Shown here: piece by piece, positions 35,210-44,300 of the stretch
Numbering within the stretch: the first letter of the stretch is position 1
How the letters are laid out: each line of letters starts with the position of its first letter
DNA from: Planctomycetota bacterium
GTDB lineage: Bacteria; Planctomycetota; Phycisphaerae; SM23-33
DNA: 64,000 nucleotides
Assembly (NCBI GenBank): GCA_022705325.1
Contig: JAKJER010000035.1
Coordinates: forward strand, 1 to 64,000
Reading direction: 5' to 3'
The notes under the pieces: generated by a model
What the model saw: the letters and a program-made list of their open reading frames with translations, nothing else
Database searches by the model: none
Told to the model about the DNA's origin: nothing
Made by a program: the position numbers and the translations under genes

Positions 35210-36397
35210 ATGAACGAGCCCGCAAGATGGAAGTCTTTGCTGTTGGCGGCGTGGCTGGTCGCGGGGGCGGGCCTGGGCCCGGCCCGGGCGGCCGACAAGC
35301 CCCCGCCCGCGGCCGACGAGAAGAAGATCGCCTCGGCCGGGCTGGAGATACAGGACCTGTTCCAGAAGGAGCGGATCCCGAAGATCGTGGTGGCGGCCGA
35401 CGGCAGCGTGCTGGCGTTCGCGAAAGCCTGCCAACTGCTGCGGCGGAGCGTTGACGGCGGGCGGACCTGGAGCGAGGTGCAGGAGGTGGCGCCGAGCGGG
35501 CGGGGCAACGCCATCGTCGACGACGTCACCGGCGACGTGCTGGTGGTCTGCCCGCGCGATGCCTGCCTGTGGCGCAGCAAGGACCACGGCAAGACCTGGC
35601 GGCGCGAGACGATCGTCCTCAAGTCCAACCTGATGGGCCACGGCGCGCCCGACAGCGGCGTACCCGCCGACGTGGCGGCCTCCGAGTCGGGCATTACGCT
35701 GAGCGGCGGCAAGCACAAGGGCCGGCTGCTCATGCCCGCCCGCGTCCAGCCGCCCAAGGGCAACAACGACCAGGAGTACTGGCCCTTCAACTGCAACACC
35801 GCCCTCTACAGCGACGACCGCGGCAAGACATGGCAGACGGCTTACCCCGTCCAGAGCGGCACGGGCGAGGGCACGCTGGCGGAACTGTCTGACGGGCGGA
35901 TCTACTACAACTCCCGCTGCCACATGGCCGTCGACCACCGCCGGCGCATCGCCTGGAGCCACGACGGCGGGCACATGTGGACCGACTGGGAGACTTCGCA
36001 GGACCTGTTCGAGGTGGGCCAGCCGTTCTACTTCAAGTACGGCACGAAGCCCAGCTACGGCTGCAACGCCGGGCTCGTGCGGGTGCCGCCGGCGGCGACG
36101 GGCGGGCGCGACGTGCTGCTGTTCAGCACGCCGGACCAGCCCGGGGGACATCGCTTCAAGATGACCGTCTGGGCCAGCTTCGACGGCGCGAAGACCTGGC
36201 CCGTGAAGCGTCTGGTGTGGGAAGGCCCCAGCGCGTACTCGTCGCTGGCGGCCGGCGCGGACGGCAGCGCGTACCTCCTGTTCGAGCGGGGCAGAAAGAA
36301 GCTCTACGAGACCATCGCCGTCGCCCGCTTCGACCTGGACTGGTTGACCCAGGGCAAGGACTGGCGCAAGATGCTGCCGCCGTCCTCATCGGAGTGA
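35210..36397 (+). CDS. Secreted sialidase-fold (BNR/Asp-box) protein 1
   Basis: A 395-residue exported six-bladed propeller of the exo-sialidase superfamily. Five Asp-box-type motifs are visible: SVDGGRTWSE, SKDHGKTWRR, SDDRGKTWQT, SHDGGHMWTD and SFDGAKTWPV. The start is the ATG at 35210 with AAGGGAGA before it; an upstream GTG at 35192 is less likely. It is second in the operon. Sialidase superfamily members in this group act on varied glycosides, so sialic acid need not be the substrate. Confidence 0.82.
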   Translation: MNEPARWKSLLLAAWLVAGAGLGPARAADKPPPAADEKKIASAGLEIQDLFQKERIPKIVVAADGSVLAFAKACQLLRRSVDGGRTWSEVQEVAPSGRGNAIVDDVTGDVLVVCPRDACLWRSKDHGKTWRRETIVLKSNLMGHGAPDSGVPADVAASESGITLSGGKHKGRLLMPARVQPPKGNNDQEYWPFNCNTALYSDDRGKTWQTAYPVQSGTGEGTLAELSDGRIYYNSRCHMAVDHRRRIAWSHDGGHMWTDWETSQDLFEVGQPFYFKYGTKPSYGCNAGLVRVPPAATGGRDVLLFSTPDQPGGHRFKMTVWASFDGAKTWPVKRLVWEGPSAYSSLAAGADGSAYLLFERGRKKLYETIAVARFDLDWLTQGKDWRKMLPPSSSE

Positions 36398-36467
36398 CCG
36401 ACGATACGGCGGTCCCGGGACGGCGCCGCCGGAGCTGTCTAAGAGTCCATTGCCAGGAGAGCAATAC

Positions 36468-38099
36468 ATGAAGAGTGTTTGGATCGCAGCGGTCGTCGCA
36501 TGGCTCGTGTTGGTTCTGCCGGCAGGAATGTCACCGGCGGGGGAGTCGGCCCCGCCCGCGCTGCGGGTGGAGGGGTACGGCTTTGAGGTGACGAAGCTCG
36601 CCGAGGACGCCAGGGCGTACGGCAACCGGGGATATGTCTGGAAGGACGTTCCGGAGGCCCTTCGCGGGTGGCAGTTCACGCGGACCAACGGCGGCGACCT
36701 CGCGCGGATGGACGCGATAGCCGGGGCCGACGGCGTGGTCCACATCGCCACGGCGGACAAGCAGAAAGGCATCGACCTGACCGGCTGGGAGAAAGTCGAC
36801 GGTTGGGAGTTCTACTACACCGACGGCGGCAAGACGCGGATGCAGGTGTACCGCCGGTCGGCCAAGGCGGCCCAGAAGCTGCCCATCCCGCAGGGCAACT
36901 GGACGGGCGGGATCGTCCTGGCTCCCCGGATCGTGGCGGCGCCGATGGACCGCAAGGCCGACCTGAGCCTCGTGCCCGGCGTGGTGGTGCACCACTCGGC
37001 GGCGATGAGCGGGCTGTACATCGGCTCGCCCGGAATCGCCGTGCTGGACGACGGGGCCTACCTGGCCAAATGCGACTTGTTCGGGCCCAAGAGCAAGGAG
37101 CACGACTCGGCCATCACGCTGGTCTTCCGCAGCGAGGACAAGGGCGCGAGCTGGAAGCAGGCCGCCCGGATCGACGGGCTGTTCTGGTCGAACATCTTCT
37201 CGCACCGCGGCAAGGCCTACCAGATCGGGACGCAGAAGCACCACGGGCGGCTCGTGATCTTGCGCAGCGACGACGGGGGGCGGACGTGGACCGCGCCGGC
37301 CGACGCCGACAGCGGGTTGCTGGTGGACAGCGGCGAGTACCACACCGCGCCCATGCCGATGCTGGTCCACAACGGGCGATTGTGGCGGGCGATGGAGGAC
37401 GCCTCGGGCGGCAAGCTGTGGGGGCTGCGGTACATGCCCATGGTGATCTCCGCGCCCCTGGAGGCGGACCTCCTGAAACGGTCGAGCTGGACCCTCAGCA
37501 ACGCCCTTCACGGTGACGTGAAGTGGCTGGACGGCCAGTGGGGCGGGTGGCTCGAGGGCAACGCCGTCCTCACGCCCGAGGGGCACGTGGTGGACATCCT
37601 TCGCGTGCAGACCAGGGCCGGGGGCAAGGCCGCCATCGTGCGCATCAGCGACGACGGGAAGAGCGCGAGCTTCGACCCGGCCAGGGACCACATCGACTTC
37701 CCCGGCGGGGCCAAGAAGTTCACCATCCGCTACGACGAGCGGACCAAGCGGTACTGGTCGCTGACCAATCCCGTACCGCCGATCTTCGCCAAGGACACGG
37801 CTGGCGGGACCCGCAACACGCTGGGGCTTGTGAGTTCGGCGGACCTGCGCACCTGGCGAGTCCACTGCCTGCTGCTGCACCACCCGGATCGCTCCAAGCA
37901 CGGCTTCCAGTACCCCGACTGGCTGTTTGACGGCGAGGACTTGATCGCGGCCATCCGCACGGGCTACGACGACGGGTTAGGCGGCGCCCACAACGCGCAC
38001 GACGCGAACTTCCTGACCTTCCACCGGTTCAAGGACTTTCGCAAGCTGACGATGGCGGAATCGTGCATCGACCCGGCCAAGCTGGGGATGAAGCCCTGA
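36468..38099 (+). CDS. Secreted sialidase-superfamily protein 2
   Basis: A 543-residue exported protein. The ATG at 36468 follows CAGGAGAGC, and the signal peptide ends near MSPAGES. Blades with Asp-box-like motifs (RSEDKGASWKQ, RSDDGGRTWTA) and conserved propeller strands mark the middle region, with a beta-rich N-terminal 130 residues. The HHSAAMSGLYIGSPGIAVLDDG stretch is typical of planctomycete sialidase-like proteins. It is third in the operon, 70 bases after the previous gene, and overlaps nothing. Substrate unknown. Confidence 0.75.
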   Translation: MKSVWIAAVVAWLVLVLPAGMSPAGESAPPALRVEGYGFEVTKLAEDARAYGNRGYVWKDVPEALRGWQFTRTNGGDLARMDAIAGADGVVHIATADKQKGIDLTGWEKVDGWEFYYTDGGKTRMQVYRRSAKAAQKLPIPQGNWTGGIVLAPRIVAAPMDRKADLSLVPGVVVHHSAAMSGLYIGSPGIAVLDDGAYLAKCDLFGPKSKEHDSAITLVFRSEDKGASWKQAARIDGLFWSNIFSHRGKAYQIGTQKHHGRLVILRSDDGGRTWTAPADADSGLLVDSGEYHTAPMPMLVHNGRLWRAMEDASGGKLWGLRYMPMVISAPLEADLLKRSSWTLSNALHGDVKWLDGQWGGWLEGNAVLTPEGHVVDILRVQTRAGGKAAIVRISDDGKSASFDPARDHIDFPGGAKKFTIRYDERTKRYWSLTNPVPPIFAKDTAGGTRNTLGLVSSADLRTWRVHCLLLHHPDRSKHGFQYPDWLFDGEDLIAAIRTGYDDGLGGAHNAHDANFLTFHRFKDFRKLTMAESCIDPAKLGMKP

Positions 38100-38110
38100 A
38101 GAACGAGGCT

Positions 38111-39481
38111 ATGAATCGTCGAGAGGTTCTACAGGCGGCGGGCGCGGGGGCGGCTCTCTGGGCGGCGGGTACGGCCGGCGGAGATGCGCGACCCGCTTCG
38201 AAGCCGTCGGCGGGTGGGCCGGCCGATCTGCCCCAGGTGACCTGGTCGCGCCGGGTGCCGCTGCGTTACGAAGCGGACGTCGCCGTCATCGGCGGGGGGA
38301 TGGCGGGCGTCTGCGCCGCGGCGGCGGCCGCTCGCGGCGGGGCCAGGGTCGTGCTGGTTGAGCGGTTCGCCGTTACCGGCGGGATGCTCACCACCGGCGG
38401 GGTCGCCAACTTCTGCGGGCAGATGACCGTCCAGGGCGAGGTGTTCGACGAGATCCTGGCCGGCCTGCGGGCGTGGAAGGCCCTGGGCGAGGCGGGCCGG
38501 GCGTCGGTGTTTCACTACGAGGTGCTGGCCGTCGTGCTCCAGGAACTGCTGCTTCGGCGCGGCGTCAAGCTCCTGCTGCACACGCGTTTCGCCGATTGCC
38601 TCCTCCAGGACGGGCGGATCGGCGAGGCGATCGTGTGCGGCAAGAGCGGCCCCGAGGCCCTGCGGGCCAAGGTGTTCATCGACTGCACCGGCGATGCCGA
38701 CGTCGCCCGCTCGGCCGGCTTCGAGGTGATGAAGGGCAGACCCGCCGACGGTCTGCAACTGCCCATGTCGATCATGTACTTCGTCCGGCACGTGAAGGGC
38801 GAATCGATCGGGCCGGACCTGCCGGAGGGCTGGTTCAAGCCGATCAGCCGGAAGGAGGATCTGCCCATGACCAGCGTCTGGCCGGACGGACCCGGAGGCA
38901 ACGCGATTAAGATCAAGGTGCCGATGTTCGACTCGACCGACACCGAGAGCCTGACGGCGGCGGAGATTCGCTCCCGCCGACGGATGATGGAGGTGATGGA
39001 CTACCACCGCCGGGTGGAGCACAAGCCGTGGCGGCTGGACCACTGCTCGCCGATTATCGGCATTCGCGAGGGGGCGCGGATCGTGGGCGACTACGTGCTG
39101 AAGGTGGACGACCTGCGGGCCGGGCGGGCGTTCGAGGACGGCGTGGCGCGCGGCACGTACTATCTCGACGGGCACAAGCCGGACGACGACAAGCGGACGT
39201 ACATCTTGTCGCAGAAGGAGATGCAGGTCCCGCCGTACCAGATTCCGCTGCGGAGCCTGGTGGCCCGCGACGGCAAGAACCTGCTGATGGCCGGGCGGTG
39301 CTTCTCGGCCGACCAGCTCGCCCTCTCGTCGGCGCGGGTGAGCACGAGTTGTTCGATGATGGGCCAGGCGGCGGGGATCGCGGCCGCCCTGTGCGTCCGG
39401 CGCGGATGCGACGTTCGGCAGGTGGAAGCGGATGCGGTGCGGAAGATCGTCCTCGATCGCGGGGCGAAACTGGACGTATAG
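38111..39481 (+). CDS. Tat-exported FAD-dependent oxidoreductase
   Basis: A 457-residue flavoprotein. The start at 38111 gives a twin-arginine-like signal (NRREVLQ plus a small-residue hydrophobic stretch), so it is probably folded with FAD in the cytoplasm and exported. Its dinucleotide-binding motif VAVIGGGMAGVCAAAAAARGGARVVLVER is at about 57-85, and the FAD-oxidoreductase family blocks FIDCTGDADVARSAGFEV and GRCFSADQLALSSARVSTSCSMMGQAAG follow. Members of this PF12831-like family are common in planctomycete sugar-degradation loci but few have known substrates. Its place between sialidase-fold genes suggests oxidation of a released sugar. Confidence 0.85.
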   Translation: MNRREVLQAAGAGAALWAAGTAGGDARPASKPSAGGPADLPQVTWSRRVPLRYEADVAVIGGGMAGVCAAAAAARGGARVVLVERFAVTGGMLTTGGVANFCGQMTVQGEVFDEILAGLRAWKALGEAGRASVFHYEVLAVVLQELLLRRGVKLLLHTRFADCLLQDGRIGEAIVCGKSGPEALRAKVFIDCTGDADVARSAGFEVMKGRPADGLQLPMSIMYFVRHVKGESIGPDLPEGWFKPISRKEDLPMTSVWPDGPGGNAIKIKVPMFDSTDTESLTAAEIRSRRRMMEVMDYHRRVEHKPWRLDHCSPIIGIREGARIVGDYVLKVDDLRAGRAFEDGVARGTYYLDGHKPDDDKRTYILSQKEMQVPPYQIPLRSLVARDGKNLLMAGRCFSADQLALSSARVSTSCSMMGQAAGIAAALCVRRGCDVRQVEADAVRKIVLDRGAKLDV

Positions 39482-39495
39482 CTACGGAGCCGACC

Positions 39496-40560
39496 ATGAA
39501 AGCAACGTTCGCAGTGATAGCGGTTCTGGCAATGGTGAGATTGATCGGCCCGCCGGCCGCAGCGGCAGAGGCGCCCGCGGGTCCGGCGGCCGTCGTCAAG
39601 GCGGAGTTCGTCTACGAGGACGCGCCGTTCAAGTCGTGTCACGCCTCGACAATCGCCCAGTCGGGCGATCACCTTGTGGCGGCGTGGTTCGGCGGGACGC
39701 GCGAAGGGGCGAGCGACGTGGGCATCTGGTGCTCGCGCCACGACGGCCAGGCGTGGTCGCCGCCGGTCGAGGTGGCCAACGGCGCGCGGGACGACGGTAA
39801 ACAACTTCCGTGCTGGAACCCGGTGCTCTTCCAGTGGGACAAGACGCTCCACCTGTTCTACAAGGTCGGGCCCAGCCCGCGGACATGGTGGGGGATGCTC
39901 ATCACGTCGACGGACGGCGGCAGGACGTGGTCCAGGCCTCAGCGTCTGCCGGACGGATTCGCCGGTCCGATCAAGAACAAACCCGTGCTGGAGGGCGGCC
40001 GGCTGCTGTGCCCCTCCAGTACCGAAGACGCCGGCTGGCGCGTCCACATGGAGAGCTGGACGGGCAAAGAGGGCGGCTGGTCGAAGACCGGCCCGCTGAA
40101 CGACGGCAAGACCATCGGTGCGATCCAGCCGAGCATCCTGCGCCTGGGGGGCGAGAAGCTGCTGGCATTGGGGCGGACGCGGCAGGGGAAGATCTTTCAG
40201 ATCGCCTCCGAGGACCGCGGCAGAACCTGGGGCGAGATGACCCTGACTTCGCTGCCCAACCCGAACTCCGGCATCGACGCGGTGACGCTGGCGGACGGGA
40301 GGCACCTGGTGGTCTACAACCACACCGCGCGGGGGCGAAGCCCGCTCAACGTGTCGGTGTCGCGCGACGGCCAGGGCTGGCAGGCCGCCCTGACCCTGGA
40401 GGACCAGCCGGGCGAGTACAGCTACCCGGCCGTCATTCAGACGTCTGACGGGCGGGTGCACGCGACCTACACGTGGAAGAGGCAGAAGGTGCGTCACGTC
40501 GTAATCGACCCCGCCCGCCTGGTGCTGCGCGAGTTGCCCGGCGGCCAGTGGCCCCAGTGA
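39496..40560 (+). CDS. Secreted sialidase-fold (BNR_2) protein 3
   Basis: A 354-residue exported propeller whose ATG lies 14 bases after the oxidoreductase stop. The region KSCHASTIAQSGDHLVAAWFGGTREGASDVGIW is the hallmark of the BNR_2 sialidase-like family, followed by STDGGRTWSRPQRLPDG and SEDRGRTWGEMTLT Asp boxes and LADGRHLVVYNHTARGRSPLNVSVSRDG. In this group the Asp/Glu arrangement is compatible with a glycosidase, but some members are rhamnosidases or other glycosidases rather than sialidases. It is the last gene of the operon. Confidence 0.85.
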   Translation: MKATFAVIAVLAMVRLIGPPAAAAEAPAGPAAVVKAEFVYEDAPFKSCHASTIAQSGDHLVAAWFGGTREGASDVGIWCSRHDGQAWSPPVEVANGARDDGKQLPCWNPVLFQWDKTLHLFYKVGPSPRTWWGMLITSTDGGRTWSRPQRLPDGFAGPIKNKPVLEGGRLLCPSSTEDAGWRVHMESWTGKEGGWSKTGPLNDGKTIGAIQPSILRLGGEKLLALGRTRQGKIFQIASEDRGRTWGEMTLTSLPNPNSGIDAVTLADGRHLVVYNHTARGRSPLNVSVSRDGQGWQAALTLEDQPGEYSYPAVIQTSDGRVHATYTWKRQKVRHVVIDPARLVLRELPGGQWPQ

Positions 40561-40835
40561 CGCGGCGGCGGGGTCTCGGAAGTGAGAGTCGCTTCCTGCT
40601 TTCGGGAATGTCGGCGGCGGCAGAGCAGGCGACACAAGCGTCCTGAGTTCCCCATCGATGCGACAAAACTGTCGCGCCACGCGTCGTCTCATGGCGTTCA
40701 ACCCGCGGCAAAGAGGCAAATCGGCCGTTGCGTCCGGTGCGGCACGGAATCTGCAACGTGTGGGAATAGCCGGCCCCCGGCCTTCTCGGCGCACGTCGCC
40801 GGAACGCCGCAACCCGCCGGTCAAGGAGTGTTCTC

Positions 40836-41087
40836 ATGCCAGCCGGTGCCGCCGCACCTACGCCGGTGGACCTGAGGGCGATTCTGGCCTGGGCCCGGTC
40901 GTTGCTGGACTGCTCCCAGGCGGAACTGGCTTTGGAGATGCTGGAGAACTGCGGCTGCGAGTCTTCGGTCGTCGCCGACGCCAAGGCCGTGTGTCTGCTC
41001 AAACTGGGGTATCTTGACCGGGCTATGGAGACGCTGCAGGCGGCGGTCTTCGGTCCCGGCGCGATCTCCGATCCCGGCGTCTGCTAG
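40836..41087 (+). CDS. Small TPR-like protein
   Basis: An 83-residue protein of helical hairpins (ILAWARSLLDCSQAELALEMLENCG, VADAKAVCLLKLGYLDRAMETLQAAVFGPG) like one or two TPR units. It begins with a good AAGGAG ribosome site. The frame stays open with plausible codons for some distance beyond the stop TAG at 41085, and similar planctomycete proteins are longer, so it may be truncated by a nonsense change. The bidirectional terminator at 41255 ends its transcript. No function is known. The 275 bases before it hold no recognisable gene. Confidence 0.55.
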   Translation: MPAGAAAPTPVDLRAILAWARSLLDCSQAELALEMLENCGCESSVVADAKAVCLLKLGYLDRAMETLQAAVFGPGAISDPGVC

Positions 41088-41254
41088 GCGAACCTGAACA
41101 GACTGGACAAGCTCCGCCGGTCCAAAGGGGTCGGCGGACTCGGCGGTGATTTGCGCCCGCGGGGCCTCACGAGACGGGCCGAAACGTCCAGGCCGCGATC
41201 GATCGGCAGGACGGACCCTGCCCGTCGCCCCAGGCAGAAATCGCGACAAGGAAA

Positions 41255-41299
41255 GGGCGCCGCCCTGTTGGCAGTCGGCCAACAGGGCAGCGCCCTTTT
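41255..41299. terminator. Bidirectional terminator between the TPR gene and the giant PEP-CTERM gene
   Basis: A long hairpin (41255-41295) has GGGCGC/GCGCCC at the base and GCCCTGTTGGC/GCCAACAGGGC above, with AAA before it and TTTT after it, so it can serve both strands. Confidence 0.88.
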
Positions 41300-41323
41300 G
41301 TGCTTCAACCAGGCTTGCGTTCT

Positions 41324-44300
41324 TCAGCGGCGCCGTCGGCGGATGTAGCCGCCCAGGCTGCCGGCGGCCAGCGTCAGCAGGGCCAGGCTGGCCGGTTCGG
41401 GCACGGCCGTCAATTCGACGTCGTTGCCGTCGCCGCCGAGGTAGGTGATGTAAAGGGGATTGGACGAGCCGGGCACGTGGAAGATGGCGCCCTCCTCCAG
41501 TCCGTCGAACGTGCCGGCGATCGGGTTGGTCCCCAGGTTGTTCAGGATCAGCCAGGAATCCTGCTCGGCTATCGGCTGGCTGACCACCAGGTTGAGCATC
41601 CCGTCCAGGCTCACGTCTCCCAGAACGGCCAGCACGTCGCTCTCCCCGTCGACGCCCAGATCGATTGTCAACTCAGCGTCCGCGGTCTGGGTGATGCCCG
41701 GGCTGAAGGCCCGCAATTCGGCGACCGAGAGATAGTTGGGGTCCGGAATGGTGACGCGAACGTAGCGGCCGACCGTATCGGCCGGCAGGTCGTAGGTCAG
41801 GTCGAGCGGCGGGATGCCGGGGTACTGCTGGCTCCAGACAAGGCCCATGGCGTCGTCCAGGACGGAGACAATCATCTTGTTAGACCGGTCGAGGAACAGG
41901 TCCCCCTGGCGGGCGTAGATGCTGGTCAGGTGGGTCGGCAGGCGGAGTTCCACCTGCCACCACGCCCCGGCCTCGCTCTGGGTGTGGGTGAAGTTGTTGA
42001 GGTTCCCGTCGATGCCGAGGCTGGCCACAAAGGAACCGTAGGTGGACGACTGGCTGGCCGTGCCGGCGGGGGCGACGTTCCCCAGGGTGGTGATGGTGAG
42101 CGTGCCGATCGTTCCGTCGCCTCCCGGCGAGACGCGCCCGCCGTTGTTGTACACCGGGCCTTCCACCGAGCCCGACCCGCCCAGCGCGCCGCCTGGGTTG
42201 ACGTTCACGCCTGCGCTGCCCGTGGCGGACCCGGTGACGTTGTTGACCAGCAGCATCCCGCCGTCGATGATCGTCCCGCCGCTGTAGCTGTTGGCGTTGG
42301 TCAGCGTCAGGCTGCCCGTGCCGACCTTGCGAATGGCGGTGGTGGTGGTCCCGTTGATGATCGTCCCGGCGTAGGTGGTGTCGGTGTTGAGGGCCCCGAT
42401 CTCGTACGTGTGGGTCCCGCCGCTGCCCTCGGAGCGGATCTGCCCGCTCGTGCCGGCCAGCGAGCCAAGCTGCACCGTCCCGGTCCCCACCGCCCCTGAA
42501 CCGGTGCCCAGGATGTTCCCGCCGTTGATGACCCAGGCGGCCGCGGCGCTGCCTCCGCTGAAACTGTTGAAGAACATGTTGCTGGAGTTGTGGTTGACGG
42601 TCCCGGTGAAGCCGCTATTGTCTCCGCCGAACATGGCGGAGTAGTTGCCGGTCTTGGTGATCGTGCCCGATCCGGTGACCGGGCCGTTCAGATACAGGTT
42701 GCCGTTCTGAGTGTAGAGATTCAGGTCGTACGTTCCGACGTCCACTGCGCCAGTGACGTACCCGTGGGCGCCGTAGGCCCCCAGGCGGGCGTTGCCCGCC
42801 AGCGTCACGCTGCCGCTGACGGTGTTGTTGGCGAAGCGGATAGCCCCGAGCTGCCCGGCGACCTCGCTCCAGCCGTTGCCCGAAATGGTGAAGTCGTTGG
42901 CGTAGGTTGCGCCCGAAGCGGTGAGGAAGGCCTGACCGTTGCCGCTCACGGTGACGCCGGCGGTCCCGAACGAGCTGGCGTTGGCGGCGTGGACACGCCC
43001 GGAGGCGATCGTCGTCCCGCCGCTGTAGCTGTTGACGCCGCTGAGGATGATCTGCCCGCCGGCGGCGGGCGAGACGCGGAGGGCCAGCGTGCCCGCGCCG
43101 TCGCTGATGGCGCCGCTGAACGTGGGGCTGCCTCCGGAGCTGCCCGTGCCCAGCGTGAGGGTCTGGGCGCCCGACACGCCGCTGCTGATGGGCCCGCTGA
43201 TCGTTCCGCCTTCGGTGCCGATGGTGGTGTTGCCCAGCAGCGTGATCGGCCCGGACAGATTCCCGCCGCTCAGGCGGATCGCGCCGCGGTTCTCGCCGTT
43301 GCCCGTGCCCACGACCTGGATGGCGTTGGCCAGGTTGGCCGAGGTGAACAACTGCCCGCCGCTGTTGATCTTGATCAGGGCCGACGAGTTGATCTTCAGC
43401 CCGCTGGCGTTGAGCTTGTTGTTGCCCGTGCCGCTGATCTCCAGCGTGCCGGAAAAGCCGGTCGAGTCGCCGGTCAGGTACGTGTTGTTCGTTGCGCCCG
43501 AAAGGCTCAGCAGGATGCGCCCCGTGCCGGAGAACACGTCGGTGTACGTGTTGGTCGCCCCGCTGAGCAACTGGACGGTGCCGGGGCTCGCGATGGTCGT
43601 GGTGCTGCCGGCCGGCAGGACGCCCGGCGCGGTCACCCGCAGCGTGCCCGCGGCCACTTCCGTCCCGCCGGTGTACGTGTTGGCCCCGCCGAAGACGATC
43701 GTGCCGGGGGAGGCGGAGATGGACTTGTTGATGGTGACCTTGTAGTCGCCCGAGATGGGGGCGTTGATCGTGCCCGTGCCGTTGTTGTAGCTGCCGATGG
43801 ACGCGTCGCCCAGCAGCGTGACCGACCCGCTGGCGCCGATCACGCTGTTGCTCTCCAGCCGCAGGGCGCCGCGGGGCTGGGTGTCCAGGCCGTTGTTGCC
43901 GTCGCCCGAGATGGAGAACGCGTTGTTCAGAGTGACCCCGGTCGCCGCGAACAGCTCGCCCCCCGGATTGACGGTGACGCTTCCGCTGCCCAGGTTGCCG
44001 CTGCCCTGGAGGATGAGCCTTCCGGCGTTGATGGTCGTCCCGCCGGTGTAGGTGTTGGCGGCGGTCAGGAACAGGTCGCCCGTGCCGTCCTTGACCAGCC
44101 CGCCGTCGCCCGCGCCGCCCAGCAGGGCCTGGCCCACGGTGATCTGGTAGGTCTGGGTGTCGATGACGGCCCCGCCGGCCAGGATGTTGGCGGCGTCCAG
44201 ACCCGTAAGGAAGGCACTACTGGGCGCGCTGGCCCGCAACACGCCGCCGTTGAAGTTGACGATGCCGTGGTGCCCGCCGGAGTTCTCGAAAACCCGTCCC

